A DNA stretch of 64,000 nt. It comes from Odontocerum albicorne (taxonomy: Eukaryota > Arthropoda > Insecta > Trichoptera > Odontoceridae). Within the stretch, counting starts at the first letter, position 1. Each line of letters begins with the position of its first letter. Position numbers and translations under genes: made by a program. Shown here piece after piece: positions 45,833 to 55,885 of the stretch. The DNA lies in NCBI GenBank assembly GCA_949825065.1, contig OX463862.1, positions 13,883,592 through 13,947,591 of the forward strand, read 5' to 3'. The notes below the pieces were generated by a model, which saw only the letters and a list, made by a program, of their open reading frames with translations, was not told the DNA's origin and ran no database searches.

Positions 45833-46339
45833 TTTATGAATAAGTATCAAAATAAAATTATCTATATGTACTCGTATATTTAGTCAATTGAGTTTTCAAA
45901 TTTAATAATAATTTACATCCATCAATCTACGACGCGTTTAAGATATTATTTTTCTTTTAATAATGTAAATATTTCGTCAAATTCTTCCAAATTGTTTTGA
46001 TTTCATATTGGAAATTCCGAGCAGCGATCGTGTTTTTATTAAATATCGCATTACATGTTGAAAATCTTTGTTTCTTTCATAAAATTTGACGGTACGAGAA
46101 GCTTTTTGAAGCAGTGGTCCATAACTTGTTTTACTTTCATAAAAATCAAAACGTTTCAGTAAAATAATTCAAAATAATACATTTGCTGTTTCGCAACTGT
46201 TTTGCCACTAGTTTAAAATGTTGTTCGGAATAGTTGCTCTGTACAATTGGTTTGAATTATTATAGATATTTTGAAGGCTTTGTAATCTGTATCTTCCAAA
46301 TAATTAGTTCCTCAAATCTTTTAAAGCCTTCTGTAGTGT
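45833..46339. other. Intron, nothing recognised
   Basis: AT-rich unique sequence; TACTCGTA at 45869. Confidence 0.5.
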
Positions 46340-46630
46340 AAATACTTTGATGAAGGCATAGTTACGAGGGATATGGAACGGCGTATAGGGAACCAACTCA
46401 ATGGGGCTCTAAAATATAGTTACGAGGGATATGGAACGGCGTATAGGGAACCAACTCAATGGGGCTCTAAAATATAGTTCGTAGGAACTGTATAAATCGT
46501 AGGAACTGTATGAGACGGTGTTTGGATGTGGAACAGGCAAAATATGTGTTTGTCGAGATGAGAAAGTTTGGCACTCAGTCCTTCCTGCCTACCCCACTAT
46601 ATAAATGGTGTGATGTCATGCAAGTATGGT
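46340..46630 (+). mobile_element. LINE-A with an exact 58-bp internal duplication
   Basis: TACGAGGGATATGGAACGGC ... ATGGGGCTCTAAAATATAG occurs at 46359 and again at 46417 with no visible difference. The unit encodes RDMERRIGNQLNGALKYS, the DIERRxxxGNKxNGAL block of the RT. After it comes a jump to GGAACTGTATGAGACGG, GCAAAATATGTGTTTGTCGAG and ATAAATGGTGTGATGTCATG at the 3' end. Confidence 0.88.
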
Positions 46631-47474
46631 TTAAATAAAGAAATACACATTTTTCGCACTGAATATTTTTTACATATAAATAATTGAGGTATGCTTACTT
46701 GATAATTTAAATAAAGGCAAAAAAAAAGTATGGGTTGGGCCGATGACTCTTTTAATGGTAGTTGAGGATCAGCGAATTACAATACCATAAATTCATTTAA
46801 TTATAAAAAAAATCAATTCTGTGTATTCTTATTTTTTAGGCAGGAAAACAAAAAAAAATTGATAGCAACATATCTTGAAATTTATCATAATATTCTATAA
46901 CATCCCCCCAGTCGAGATACACTCCACTAATAGAGGGCGAGCCCAGCCCATGTCTTTGTAAATTTTAATTAAAAACATAAAAATAATACTTGACAGTAAA
47001 TAAGCAGTCAATATAATCAATTTAGTTAATAAAATAAAGGGTTCACCGATAGCAAAAAGCACGCAAATATAATATATGGTATATCTCGCAATCACATACA
47101 CATTCTAATATTAAATACATTAAATTTAAAAAGGCTGCGAATAAATTCTGTTACGTCTATGACATTGGCAAATGTTAGCAAGTTTCCACCACTACACGAA
47201 TCTCAGACGAGACGCGCTAACAATGCTAACTATTTGCTAAGAAATTGAGCAGTGGCTTAGCGCATAGGGGAGATTTTCATGTACTTGTTTATCTTATAGT
47301 TAAAAGGTACACGGTCTTAATAAAAATGCTTTCAAGTTTATTAAGAATTATTTTGTGCATAACATTATACAACCGACCGACTATGAAATTCTCTAAGGTG
47401 TTTAAAGTAAACGAAGAAAAGCGTATGAGAAATAATGTCGCAAAATCTTAAGTCATGTTGATAGAAAAGTAAAT
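46631..47474. other. Intron; possible small MITE
   Basis: AAAAAGTATGGGTTGGGCC (46723) and AGCCCAGCCCATGTCTTTG (46939) are imperfect inverted repeats 230 bp apart and might be the ends of a small DNA element. The rest is unassigned. Confidence 0.4.
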
Positions 47475-47724
47475 GCGATACTGAGTGTCACTGTTTGTCA
47501 GGTTGATGAGAGCGTGCAACGGGGTTTTTTTGTGTAATCAAAAATCGGAAAGAAGTATCGATTTATTTTTTCATGCTAAATATCCTCAGTGAGATACAGG
47601 CAAAAGCCTAGTTTACTGGGGATACGACAAATGAAAGGCAACAAACCCAGATCCATTAAAATTATACGTCCAAATCAAATTACCTGTTGTTTTTTCTCAA
47701 ATTGTGTATATTTCTTGTCATGTG

Positions 47725-47755
<31 letters not shown>
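47475..47755 (+). mobile_element. SINE-2 with (AAT)n tail
   Basis: GAGTGTCACTGTTTGTCAGG, GCAACGGGGTTTTTTTGTG, GAGATACAGGCAAAAGCC, TTTACTGGGGATACGAC, CAACAAACCCAGATCC, TTACCTGTTGTTTTTTCTC, TTCTTGTCATGTGTAATAA then (TAA)9. Confidence 0.87.
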
Positions 47756-48415
47756 CAAGTGAGAAATGAGACATTAGAGCAAGTAAAGGATTTCTGTTAT
47801 ATACATATGGGTAGTGAAAAAGTTACGAGGGGTATTGAAAGGCGTGCAGTTATAGGAAACAAGTCAATGAGGTTCTAAAATATATATACTCGAAGTGATC
47901 AGAATCAAAATCTGTTAAATCTGTAAAGGTGATAGTCCACAGCAGTAGTTTAGTAGAAGCTTTGATGTATGAGTGTAAAGCGTGGACGGGGAAAAATACT
48001 GAAAGGTGCAGAATAAATGCTGTAGAAATGCATGTACTGAGAAAAATACATAAGGTGACAATGTATGACAGAATATGGAATGAATTAATTAGGGATGAAC
48101 GTGGACTTAGGATGATGTATTATACATTTGGACATGTAAATCAAATAAATGAAGAAAGACTAACAAAACAAATATGCAAATATGAGTAGAAGGTGTGGTA
48201 GAGGAAGACCAAAGAAAGTGTGGTTGGATCAGGTAAATTATATTTTGAAAAAAGCGTATGTAAAAAATCAGGGAAACCGTAGGAGCTGTGTGAAAAATTG
48301 TATGAAGAGGACGCTAAATATGTGTATCGTGATAAGAAAAGCTGGCGCTCTGTCCTATCAACCTACCTCGACAGGGAAATGGCGTGATGAAATATAGGAA
48401 CGCTTATTCAATTCG
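47756..48415 (+). pseudogene. LINE-A, longest 3' copy with RT C-terminus
   Basis: It opens QVRNETLEQVKDFCYIHMGS, EKVTRGIERRAVIGNKSMRF (47756-47875), passes degraded YGxxW and NAVEM blocks (SLVEALMYECKAW, INAVEMHVLRKIHKVTMYDR), and ends SRRCGRGRPKKVWLDQVNYI ... NRRSCVKNCM and ACAGGGAAATGGCGTGATG. The order matches an RTE-like protein from the thumb region to the C-terminus. At least two frame breaks. It begins immediately after the (TAA)n tail of a SINE-2. Confidence 0.83.
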
Positions 48416-48419
48416 AAAT

Positions 48420-48775
48420 AGGAAAATGGGATAAATATTTCCAGATACTCGTATACAACATAGAACTGATAAATATGACCAGATATACTACTATATAGTA
48501 TAAACGTAGAACTACGAAAACGGGATAAATATGACCAGATATACTATATAGAACTACTAAAACGGGATAAATATGACCAGATATACTTCATAAAACTACC
48601 AAAATGGGATAAATATGACTAGATATACTTCATAAAACTACCAAAACGGGATAAATATGACCAGATATACTTCATAGAACTACCAAAACGGGATAAATAT
48701 GACCAGATATACTTCATAAAACTACCAAAATGGGATAAATATGACCAGATATACTATATACACCTACCAAAACGT
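48420..48775. repeat. Tandem repeat, 42-bp unit, about eight copies
   Basis: Unit AAAACGGGATAAATATGACC + AGATATACTTCATAAAACTACC, exact period 42 from 48601. The first units are more diverged; the first contains an extra CTCGTA at 48448-48453 (see findings). Confidence 0.95.
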
Positions 48776-48892
48776 TCTATTATGATTTTTATAATTGACG
48801 GTGCGAGTCATATAACACATGACTGAGTCATATAACACAGTGCTTCCCAATTACTTTCATATAACGGCCCCCTAAATCTGAAGTAATTAAAT

Positions 48893-48923
<31 letters not shown>

Positions 48924-49384
48924 ATTTTTTTTATCGTTGAAGATTTATTTGGCAATAATTATTACAATTAAAATACACATATTTATATTCAACACAAAAT
49001 TATAGGAACTTGCTTAAAAACTTTTTTTTTAAATAAAAACTATACTCACATGAAACAATTTAATGCGATAGATGAGATCGCATGTTTTAACTGTTAAATA
49101 TATACATTTCCTAAATATGTTATGTGGAAAAATATTCATAAGTGAATATTTGTACTTTGTACTGAATATTTTCGCGACCCCCACGAGAAATCTCGCGGCC
49201 CCCAATTTGGGAAGCACTGATATAACACATGAGTTATGTGGCTACTTTAGTGGTTCTAAATCTGAAGGTTCAATTATTGTTGCCTAGGACAATATTGTGT
49301 CCCTGCGATTTTCTTCAACATGTCCACATCTTCAATTCAGATATATTCGATGGTACCATACAAATTATTGCAGACACTAAATGG
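48776..49384. other. Intron with C/A homopolymer
   Basis: A run of about 19 C followed by 9 A lies at 48893-48921. The CCCCCTAAATCTGAAGTAATTAA and GACCCCCACGAGAAATCTCG segments bracket 48860-49215 and may belong to one old element. Confidence 0.45.
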
Positions 49385-50435
49385 AACTATACTCAAGAAA
49401 ATGTAGCATGGTCCCTGTGACGTTTGAAATATCGTGTCTCAAAATAAAATATTTTTTTTTATAAATCGTTTTTCGTAAAATCGTTTTTTTTTTATAAATC
49501 GTTTTTCTTCATTATAAATGCCGGTGAAAGTTGTAGTTCTGATTCTGATAATGACGATGTAACTTTGGAATGTGCTCCTTTATCGGATTCCGACTAAAAT
49601 GTATGTTTTATGATTAAATAAAATAGTTTTTCTCTAAACTGACTTTTTAATTCCTTATTTTCATTATACTGACTTTCTAACGTATTGTATGATTTATATG
49701 TTAGTAGGCGATTTCAGAGTCTAAGAGCATGGACAGAAGAGCGGTGTATTGGAAAAACCAATATGCAATCATCTTTAAATTTTCTCTGGATGGTTGGAAG
49801 GAAAATCACATAATCTATATAAATAAATATTAAATAAATTAGTTATGTACTCCTTTTGAAAGTTTTCCTGCGTACCCTGTACGTTAGGGGGAAATGTATT
49901 AATGTATTTCATACAATGTGAAAGCATCTTAGAGAAGTATGTCGTGTATATCATATGTTAGGTGAAGAATGCAGTGCTGATATGTAATTTGGTTTTAAAT
50001 ACACATTTACTGTATCAGATAATTTAGGCTAAGCATTTTGAAGATTCACGCTGTTGGAAAAGCAAACTTGATTATGATTTTAATAAAGAAAAACTACTTC
50101 TTATTCTACCACTAAGGGCTCAAAGTTTCCACCCTGAACAAGTTAAGAGTCTGTACGGACCGATACCCGCCCACGCCCACTGCGTGGCTAGACGATGCTA
50201 TAGTCAAAATTTGATATCTAGAGATATCAAATTTTTGTTATTATTATCTATACTCAAGAAAATGTAGCATGGTCCCTGTGACGTTCGAAATGTCATGTCT
50301 CAAAGGGATGGGATAAAATCTTTTTTTTTTACAAATCGAATCGTTTTTTTATAAATCGAAAAATTGTTTTTCTCTAAACTGACGTTCTAATTCCTAATTT
50401 TCATTATACTGACATTTTAATGTATTGTATAATTT
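49385..50435. repeat. Unidentified element with direct repeats 860 bp apart
   Basis: CTCAAGAAAATGTAGCATGG...CCCTGTGACGTTTGAAAT at 49392 recurs at 50252, and both are followed by T-rich ATAAATCG and a CTCTAAACTGAC...CCTTATTTTCATTATACTGA block. A reversed partial copy (CACGGCGACCATGCTACATT) is at 50640. Between them 49527-49598 encodes an acidic tail, SCSSDSDNDDVTLECAPLSD. Looks like a composite of one transposon family; class unknown. Confidence 0.65.
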
Positions 50436-50994
50436 ATATCTATCTTTAAATAGGCCAAGATCCACTATGAATTAATACTAATTACGAACATTTAATTTAA
50501 TGTATTGTATGTTATGTATTTACCTAAATAATTTGCTATTTATTAGAATCGAGGCTTATATTATATTAAAGTTGATAAAAATAATTAAAATTACTCAACG
50601 TCGTTACAAGGTTGTATTGGGGCAAATTTGTGAAACGTCACGGCGACCATGCTACATTTTCTTTAGTAACATATAGTTAAAATATTTCTGAGGCAAGCCT
50701 CACAAATATTTTAAATAGAGCCAAAAGAAGACGTGTTGATTCATTATATTTTGAAATATTAAAAATTGAATATCAAGCGGTTATCAAGTTTCTTTGAAAA
50801 TAATGGAAAAGTCCTGTAGAAATTAAATGACGTTTGGATGCGGAGCCAGGACGTCTGTTTTCTCCCAGTATCACGCCAATCTTAATTTTTTCCTTTAAGA
50901 ATTAGCTGTAGAAATAGGTATTTGAAACTACACAGGACATATCCTAAGTATGACACTTGCCTAATTTTGGCGTTGATTTGGAGCTCTTTTTTGT
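50436..50994. other. Intron; inverted partial copy of the preceding family
   Basis: 50630-50675 is the reverse complement of the AATGTAGCATGGTC block. The rest is unassigned. Confidence 0.5.
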
Positions 50995-51068
50995 TGCACC
51001 TCTGTGGCCTAACGGTTAGCATTCAAGCTGAGCAAACGTGCACACTAGGTTCGATTCCTAGCCTTTTT
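50995..51068 (+). mobile_element. tRNA-like SINE head with perfect B box
   Basis: CTCTGTGGCCTAACGGTTAG (A box) and CTAGGTTCGATTCCTAG (perfect T arm and B box). The acceptor ends do not pair and there is no CCA-side match, so it is a SINE head rather than a tRNA gene. Confidence 0.75.
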
Positions 51069-51248
51069 TAGTGTATTGCAGTACACTTTCGTTGTATACA
51101 GTACAACCTGGTGGGTTTATTGACTAGAAATATGTTAAAGAAGCCTTAAGTGAAAACCAAACTGGAATCTTTTTTAAAAAAATCTGGGTTTCAATAGGAA
51201 ACGAACCCGCAACCACCGGGTTTGGGGGGCAAGCGTCTTACCAACTAG
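51069..51248 (-). mobile_element. SINE-1, complete, minus
   Basis: Tail TGTATACAGTACAACCTGGTG, body AAGTGAAAACCAAACTGG, head GGAAACGAACCCGCAACCACC ... GGCAAGCGTCTTACCAACTAG. Confidence 0.87.
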
Positions 51249-51350
51249 GTTTACAACCTTTCTTGTTGGTTGGAAGATATTGCAACATAGCTATAAATCC
51301 ACCAGGTTGTACTGTATACAACGTATGTGTAATATGATACAATACGATTG
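51249..51350 (+). mobile_element. SINE-1 3' half, plus, abutting the minus copy
   Basis: TTCTTGTTGGTTGGAAGATATTG, CCACCAGGTTGTACTGTATAC, GTGTAATATGATACAATACG. Confidence 0.83.
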
Positions 51351-51509
51351 ATATTTTTTGTATGTTAGGGCCTTGGATTACTTGAGCTTTGGCCTGTCTC
51401 AAATTAGTATTATATGTATGGTAAATACAACCCATGGATTGCTGATATTGTTTGATATGATTCATATAAATGTTTTATAATTTTTGTAAATACTCGTAGC
51501 TTAACTTAC

Positions 51510-51686
51510 CACGTGGTTCTGCAGGTCTGCGTCCCTATGCTGGCGGTGCAGCGCAAGTTGGTCCTGCGCTGGACGCAACGAAGCCAGCTGAGAGTAGTGA
51601 TGCTGCAGCGAGCCAGCGTGATGCAGTGGACCCAGTGCCTGCCCGTAGGGATCGGCTGATAGGTACTCCAGGGGACCATGATTTTG
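51510..51686 (-). CDS. TfAP-2: Transcription factor AP-2, internal exon (His/Gln-rich linker)
   Basis: A 177-bp exon (59 codons, phase 0/0) with acceptor CTCTATTTCAG and donor CACGTG|GTAAGTT. It starts QNHGPLEYLSADPYGQAL, comparable to the DPYS-rich segment that follows the PY motif in vertebrate AP-2, then continues GPLHHAG...LQHHYSQLASL and a Gln/His/Arg-rich stretch. Assignment to AP-2 rests on the collinear position 2.0 kb downstream of the DFQPPYF exon, the same strand, matching phases, good splice sites and GC-rich codon use against an AT-rich background. The segment lies in the low-complexity part of the activation domain, so sequence identity alone would be weak. It ends on a complete Val codon. 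Confidence 0.86.
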
Positions 51687-51974
51687 CTGAAATAGAGAAG
51701 GAGAAATCATTGTTAACGAGATCCATATCAAGTGTCCATTCACTCATTCTTATGGTACTTTTCACCATATTCGCATTGTTACAAAGCGTGGCCGAGAGAC
51801 AATATTGTTTTCAGCTCCAGTAATTGATCCTTTGTGTTAAGAATCGACAGAATTTGTTGTTCGTAATTAAACGTGTTAGAAATATTATCTCACGTAAAGA
51901 AGCGATAACACTCATATACATCTAGCGCGTGAGAATAATGATATTAAGCGAACTATTATATTTTACTTCATTTT

Positions 51975-52056
51975 TTATGGTTTTTCGGGAATCGAACCCG
52001 AAACTCTCGGGTTGAAGTGAAACGTAATACTAACTAAGCCATGTAGGGGGTCAAGA
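51975..52056 (-). mobile_element. SINE-1 tRNA-like head
   Basis: TTTTTCGGGAATCGAACCCG (B-box complement), AACTAAGCCATGTAGG. No body. Confidence 0.72.
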
Positions 52057-52069
52057 TATAATATAAATA

Positions 52070-52625
52070 AACATACATACATACTATCACGTCATTTTCC
52101 TATCGGGTAAGACAGAAAGGACGGAGCGACAGATTTTCCTATTTTGACAACATCTTCGCGTCTTTTACGTTCATACATCTTCTTATACAACTCCTTCAAT
52201 TTCTCTGACTTTAAATGATTCCTTCTTTCAAAATATGACAACTTGATTCAACTATTATTTCCTTGGTCTTCCTCTACCACGCCCTCTACTCACATTTATC
52301 TAATATATATGTTTTGTTAGTATTTCTTAATTCATTTGTTGTAGATGCCCAAACCATCTTGCTCTTTTCTTTTTCCTCTTAATAACACATCAGCCTTAAG
52401 TTCACATCCACCCCTAATCACTCCATGCATATTCTGTTATACATTACCAACCAATGTATTCTTCTTCATGCACGCATTTCAACAGCATGTTCATTTCAGT
52501 CTATTTCCACGCCCACATTTCACTCCCATAGATCAAAGTTGATAGTAAAATACTGTTGTAAACATCTTAGCAAATTTAAAACTGCCTGGTCCGAGTATAT
52601 ATATTTTGTTCCACATTGCCTCTGT
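52070..52625 (-). mobile_element. LINE-A, longest antisense copy
   Basis: ATACTATCACGTCATTTTCC, TTCAAAATATGACAACTTGATTC, TTCCTCTACCACGCCC, GATGCCCAAACCATCTTGC, ACATCAGCCTTAAGTTCACA, TTCTTCATGCACGCATTTC and CACTCCCATAGATCAAAGTT. Broken frames. Confidence 0.85.
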
Positions 52626-52819
52626 TTCCTGTCGCTAAAAACTTTTCAATATCCTTTGTAACCTCTTCCGTCATCTGAGAAAATACAACCCAAATGGCAG
52701 AATTGTTTATATAGCTCCGATTTTACATCCAATTTATTACACACAAAAAATCTAATGAATATAAAAATTTATTAGAAGTAAGGAAAAAATATAAATATTC
52801 GTACATAACAAATTAAGAA

Positions 52820-53070
52820 TTGTCTCTATACATTAATGTCTATCTGGAGAAGGAGTATGGAGAATAACATAGACCATCTTTCACTCAGCTTCGGTGTTTG
52901 ATGGAGGAAAGCACTCCAGATCACCTCATTGGTGACGCATGTTGTCTTCCCTCTATAATTGTCGTTCAACGCTTCATCAGGTCCATGTACCCATGCATTC
53001 TGCCGTCTGCGAACTTGGTAGATGCACTGCAGTAACGTTACGATTGACTGAATATAATTTGGCACTCACT
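52820..53070 (-). other. Unassigned GC-richer segment with an open frame
   Basis: A minus-strand frame of 79 codons (RRRQNAWVHGPDEALNDNYR, LHQTPKLSERWSMLFSIL) has near-balanced base composition unlike the flanks. I recognise no family. No acceptor/donor pair in frame with AP-2. It could be a relic of a transposon ORF. It lies between the two 5'-most AP-2 exons. Confidence 0.35.
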
Positions 53071-53129
53071 ATTATAATAAAGCGACTGAAAAAACTCTTA
53101 ATTTCTAGTCAGTAAAATAACGTGTTTCA

Positions 53130-53430
53130 TTCCTGATTTTTCTTTTCCTTTCCTCTCTACCATCCCTTCCTTTCCTTTTGATTGATGATATCTCACTATA
53201 TATGAAAACTAATGTTCGGGTGATTGTCCGTCTTTGTGGGGTTCGTGGGTATGTGCTCACGTATGTGTTTATGGATTTCGTGGGGATGGATAGTCATTTG
53301 AATTATTTATGCGACCACGTAACTTGATTCATTTACTTCTGTCTGGTTGGTTGGAAGAGATTGCTGCCTGGCAATAAGCCCGGCAGATTGTATTTGCAAT
53401 AAAAGTTTTAAATAATACGAGTATATTGCA
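53130..53430 (+). mobile_element. SINE-3, complete
   Basis: TCCTCTCTACCATCCCTTCC, TTTTGATTGATGATATCTCAC, TTTATGCGACCACGTAACTTG, then TGGTTGGTTGGAAGAGATTG and CCTGGCAATAAGCCCGG shared with the SINE-1 tail. Lies in the 2-kb AP-2 intron. Confidence 0.82.
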
Positions 53431-53729
53431 CCCCGAGTAAATTATAAAGTGACTATTTTTACTGGGGATTGAGACGCCTACTCCTGGTTGAGGATGGTTA
53501 TATAAATAATAATTTAATTTTAATATTATTTGAGCATTTAAAAACCGCTTTTCATAAATATTTCCAATGCACTAATTGTAATTTTCCCTTCACGGTCACA
53601 GTGTGTTTTGTTTCATTTTTGGCTTGACGGCATATGGCAAATTATATCAAATCGAATACTCATATAGAATTAGTAGCTGTAGTGGTCAAGTGTATATATA
53701 TGTCCTAATAATGTGTGTTAGGTTCTTAC

Positions 53730-53918
53730 CTGTGGCGGACTTTGTGCCGGCGCGTGGTGGAATGGTGGAGGGAAGTAGGGTGGCTGGAAGTCGGTGGCCG
53801 CGGCGGGTGGAGGTTGATGGTGCGGTGGCTGCGCGCCCCCGCCGCGCGCGCCCCCGTGCGCATGCGCCGACGGGTACGCGCTCACAGCGGCTATGCCGCC
53901 GTGGCCCGTCAGCCGCTC
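53730..53918 (-). CDS. TfAP-2: Transcription factor AP-2, internal exon (activation region)
   Basis: This 189-bp exon (63 codons, phase 0 at both ends) is the most 5' AP-2 exon I can find. It opens after TTGTTCCAG and closes at CAG|GTAAGAACC. Codons 43-53 read DFQPPYFPPPF, the signature of the AP-2 N-terminal transactivation region. The exon begins ERLTGHGG, which aligns with ERHDG at the start of vertebrate TFAP2 exon 2, so the missing upstream exon should encode only a short N-terminus. The rest is rich in Ala, Gly, His and Pro. AP-2 proteins are nuclear sequence-specific activators that bind as dimers to GC-rich palindromes; in insects they act in leg-joint, antennal and nervous-system patterning. 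The vertebrate PPPY motif here reads PPPF. GC content is far above the surrounding intron. No in-frame start codon lies in the exon, so it is internal. Confidence 0.93.
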
Positions 53919-54252
53919 CTGGAACAAACAAGAACAACAGTTAGGTTAGTTCAATTGAGGTAACAAGTTGTTTTTGTTCAACTTTGGTAACAAGTCAATA
54001 TGTAGTAATTCGATGATGGTAAAAATAATCATGGTGAAAAATGATGTTGGCTCTATGATGGTAACAGTCATTAACGATGGTCAAATGAATGTACTCGTAT
54101 AAATTTACAATGAAAATTCACATATGGTATTTCAATTATGGTAACAATTAATAGAGTTTCAATGATACTAAGAGGTCATAAAAAATGAATGATGACAAGA
54201 TGTTACGATGGTTCAATGGCAGTAAAGAGTTGTGGTGATTCAGTGATTCGTA

Positions 54253-54385
54253 ATGTACAGTATCCGGCGGTAAGTAATACACATCGGGCTTAAGAAAGAG
54301 ACTGTCGGCCATAATCGGCTAATTCCGGTTTTGTAGAGCGTCGTCTCTGCCATTCATACATGTGTTCCATCGCGATTATGGCCGT
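54253..54385. mobile_element. FB-1 single-arm copy
   Basis: GTACAGTATCCGGCGGTAAG, AATACACATCGGGCTTAAG, GACTGTCGGCCATAATCGGC and GTAGAGCGTCGTCTCTGCC match the arms at 40933-41200, but the arm opposite is absent. Confidence 0.85.
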
Positions 54386-54394
54386 CATCGTTTT

Positions 54395-54705
54395 ACTTAC
54401 ATATATATCATCACAACGTGTCTGTTGCGGAGTAAGCAGAGAAAATAGATCTCCAAACTTTTCTATCTAAGCACACAACTTTCGCTTCCTCCACATTCAT
54501 ACATCTCGTCATGCACAATTTTCTATCATTCATACTCCTCACTGTAACTTCTTTCAAAATCTGGCTCATTTGGTCCAGTCATGTTTTCCTCGGTCTACCT
54601 CTTCTACGGACACCTTGCACTTCAGACTAGTATATTCACTTAATCACATCATTAAATCTCTCCACATTAATAAATCTCCGCTACGCATGTTTCTACCTCC
54701 TATCC
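54395..54705 (-). mobile_element. LINE-A variant 3' end
   Basis: ATATCATCACAACGTGTCTG, ACATTCATACATCTCGTCATG and ATGTTTTCCTCGGTCTACC are antisense of the subfamily seen at 32545 and 36510. Confidence 0.75.
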
Positions 54706-54754
54706 TGAGACTCTTTTCAGGCAAAGTATGGATTAGATCATTTGTGCTTAATAA

Positions 54755-54890
54755 TGAGAGGTGCATGGTCGCGCAGTAACGCACTAGACTTCCGTGCGGA
54801 AGGTCGAACCCTGCGCTGTGCTACTCTTCTCGAATGACACAGGCACTTTTTCCTCCTAGTGTTCGATGACATAAGGATACCTATGATTTC
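54755..54890 (+). mobile_element. tRNA-like SINE head, different family
   Basis: GTGCATGGTCGCGCAGTAAC ... GAAGGTCGAACCCTGCGC has A- and B-box-like blocks but does not lead into the SINE-1 body. Confidence 0.5.
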
Positions 54891-55785
54891 GGTCATATAT
54901 ATTCTAAAAAAAAGAACAATTAGTAGTTACTAATAATCCGCATACGGTCAGTAATACAATATATAAATACACAAATAAAAAGATTCACAAATTCGGAATC
55001 GAATATGAAATCGAAACGAAATGCATAGATATTTTTTTCTGGTGCCATTAACCATAGATTAAAAAAACAAAACCGATTTCTTTCCCTAGTCGTTATAACT
55101 GTGCCGATATATAGCCTATGTGAACTGTACTAACACGGTTCTATGGTGTGGGCAACTCTTGACACTGGCGTATACTCCATCAAATATAAAAAAGTTCATA
55201 TCAATTTTCCTAGAGAAAGAAACACTCCTTTCGTATGTAGGATCTCACGGACACTATTTAAGAAAGAGAAGGAAGGAGAGCTTCTTTCAGAATCTGTATT
55301 AACCTTAAAACTATATTAAAACATTCTGCCGCTGAGCAAACTGTAATGGTTTTCAGTTTGTCCAATGATTAATCAAAAATGCTTTTACATGTTGTTGTTT
55401 CGTATTGAAATCAAATCATTCCGATTCAATCAATCGGACTCGGCTGGAAACGTCAAAACATAACATGAAGAATTAAGTTCTCGCGCAGGGCCGAAGTAGG
55501 ACTGCATTCAATCGATGATTTATGAAAAAAATGTTATAGGTTTCCGAAGAGAAAAACATTTTGGTTGTTATAGCTTTGAGGATATATGTTACATACATAA
55601 CTTACTCGTATTACATACATAACTTATCTCCGTGATAATCGTGTCTTTACTCGTATTATATAGATATTCAATCGAATTTCTTACATAAGTTATGTTTATT
55701 TTGTTTCACAGCATAACATGAAATATTGAAATATACGATGCACATAGCATCAAGTATAATGCAATATTGTTCAGATCTGTACGAA
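54891..55785. other. Intron, nothing recognised
   Basis: 55430-55510 is GC-richer (ATCGGACTCGGCTGGAAACG) without assignment. TACTCGTA octamers at 55603 and 55648, 45 bp apart, inside a local TACATACATAACTTA duplication. Confidence 0.5.
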
Positions 55786-55885
55786 TCAAACATACACACA
55801 TGCCAACACGCGATTTCCCTGCTGGAAGAGGCAGAGATAACAGAGCTTCAAGTTTTCCCTATTACGACATACTTCCTTTAACGTG
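55786..55885 (-). mobile_element. LINE-A 3' terminus
   Basis: ACACATGCCAACACGCGATTTCC, CTGGAAGAGGCAGAGATAAC and CAAGTTTTCCCTATTACGAC. Confidence 0.7.

Noticed and set aside
47720..47755. CRISPR-like short repeats
   Set aside because: A (TAA)n SINE tail; eukaryotic context and no spacers. The other regular arrays are also uninterrupted tandem repeats.
51000..51068. Possible functional tRNA gene
   Set aside because: Good A and B boxes and T arm, but the acceptor stem does not pair; a SINE head.
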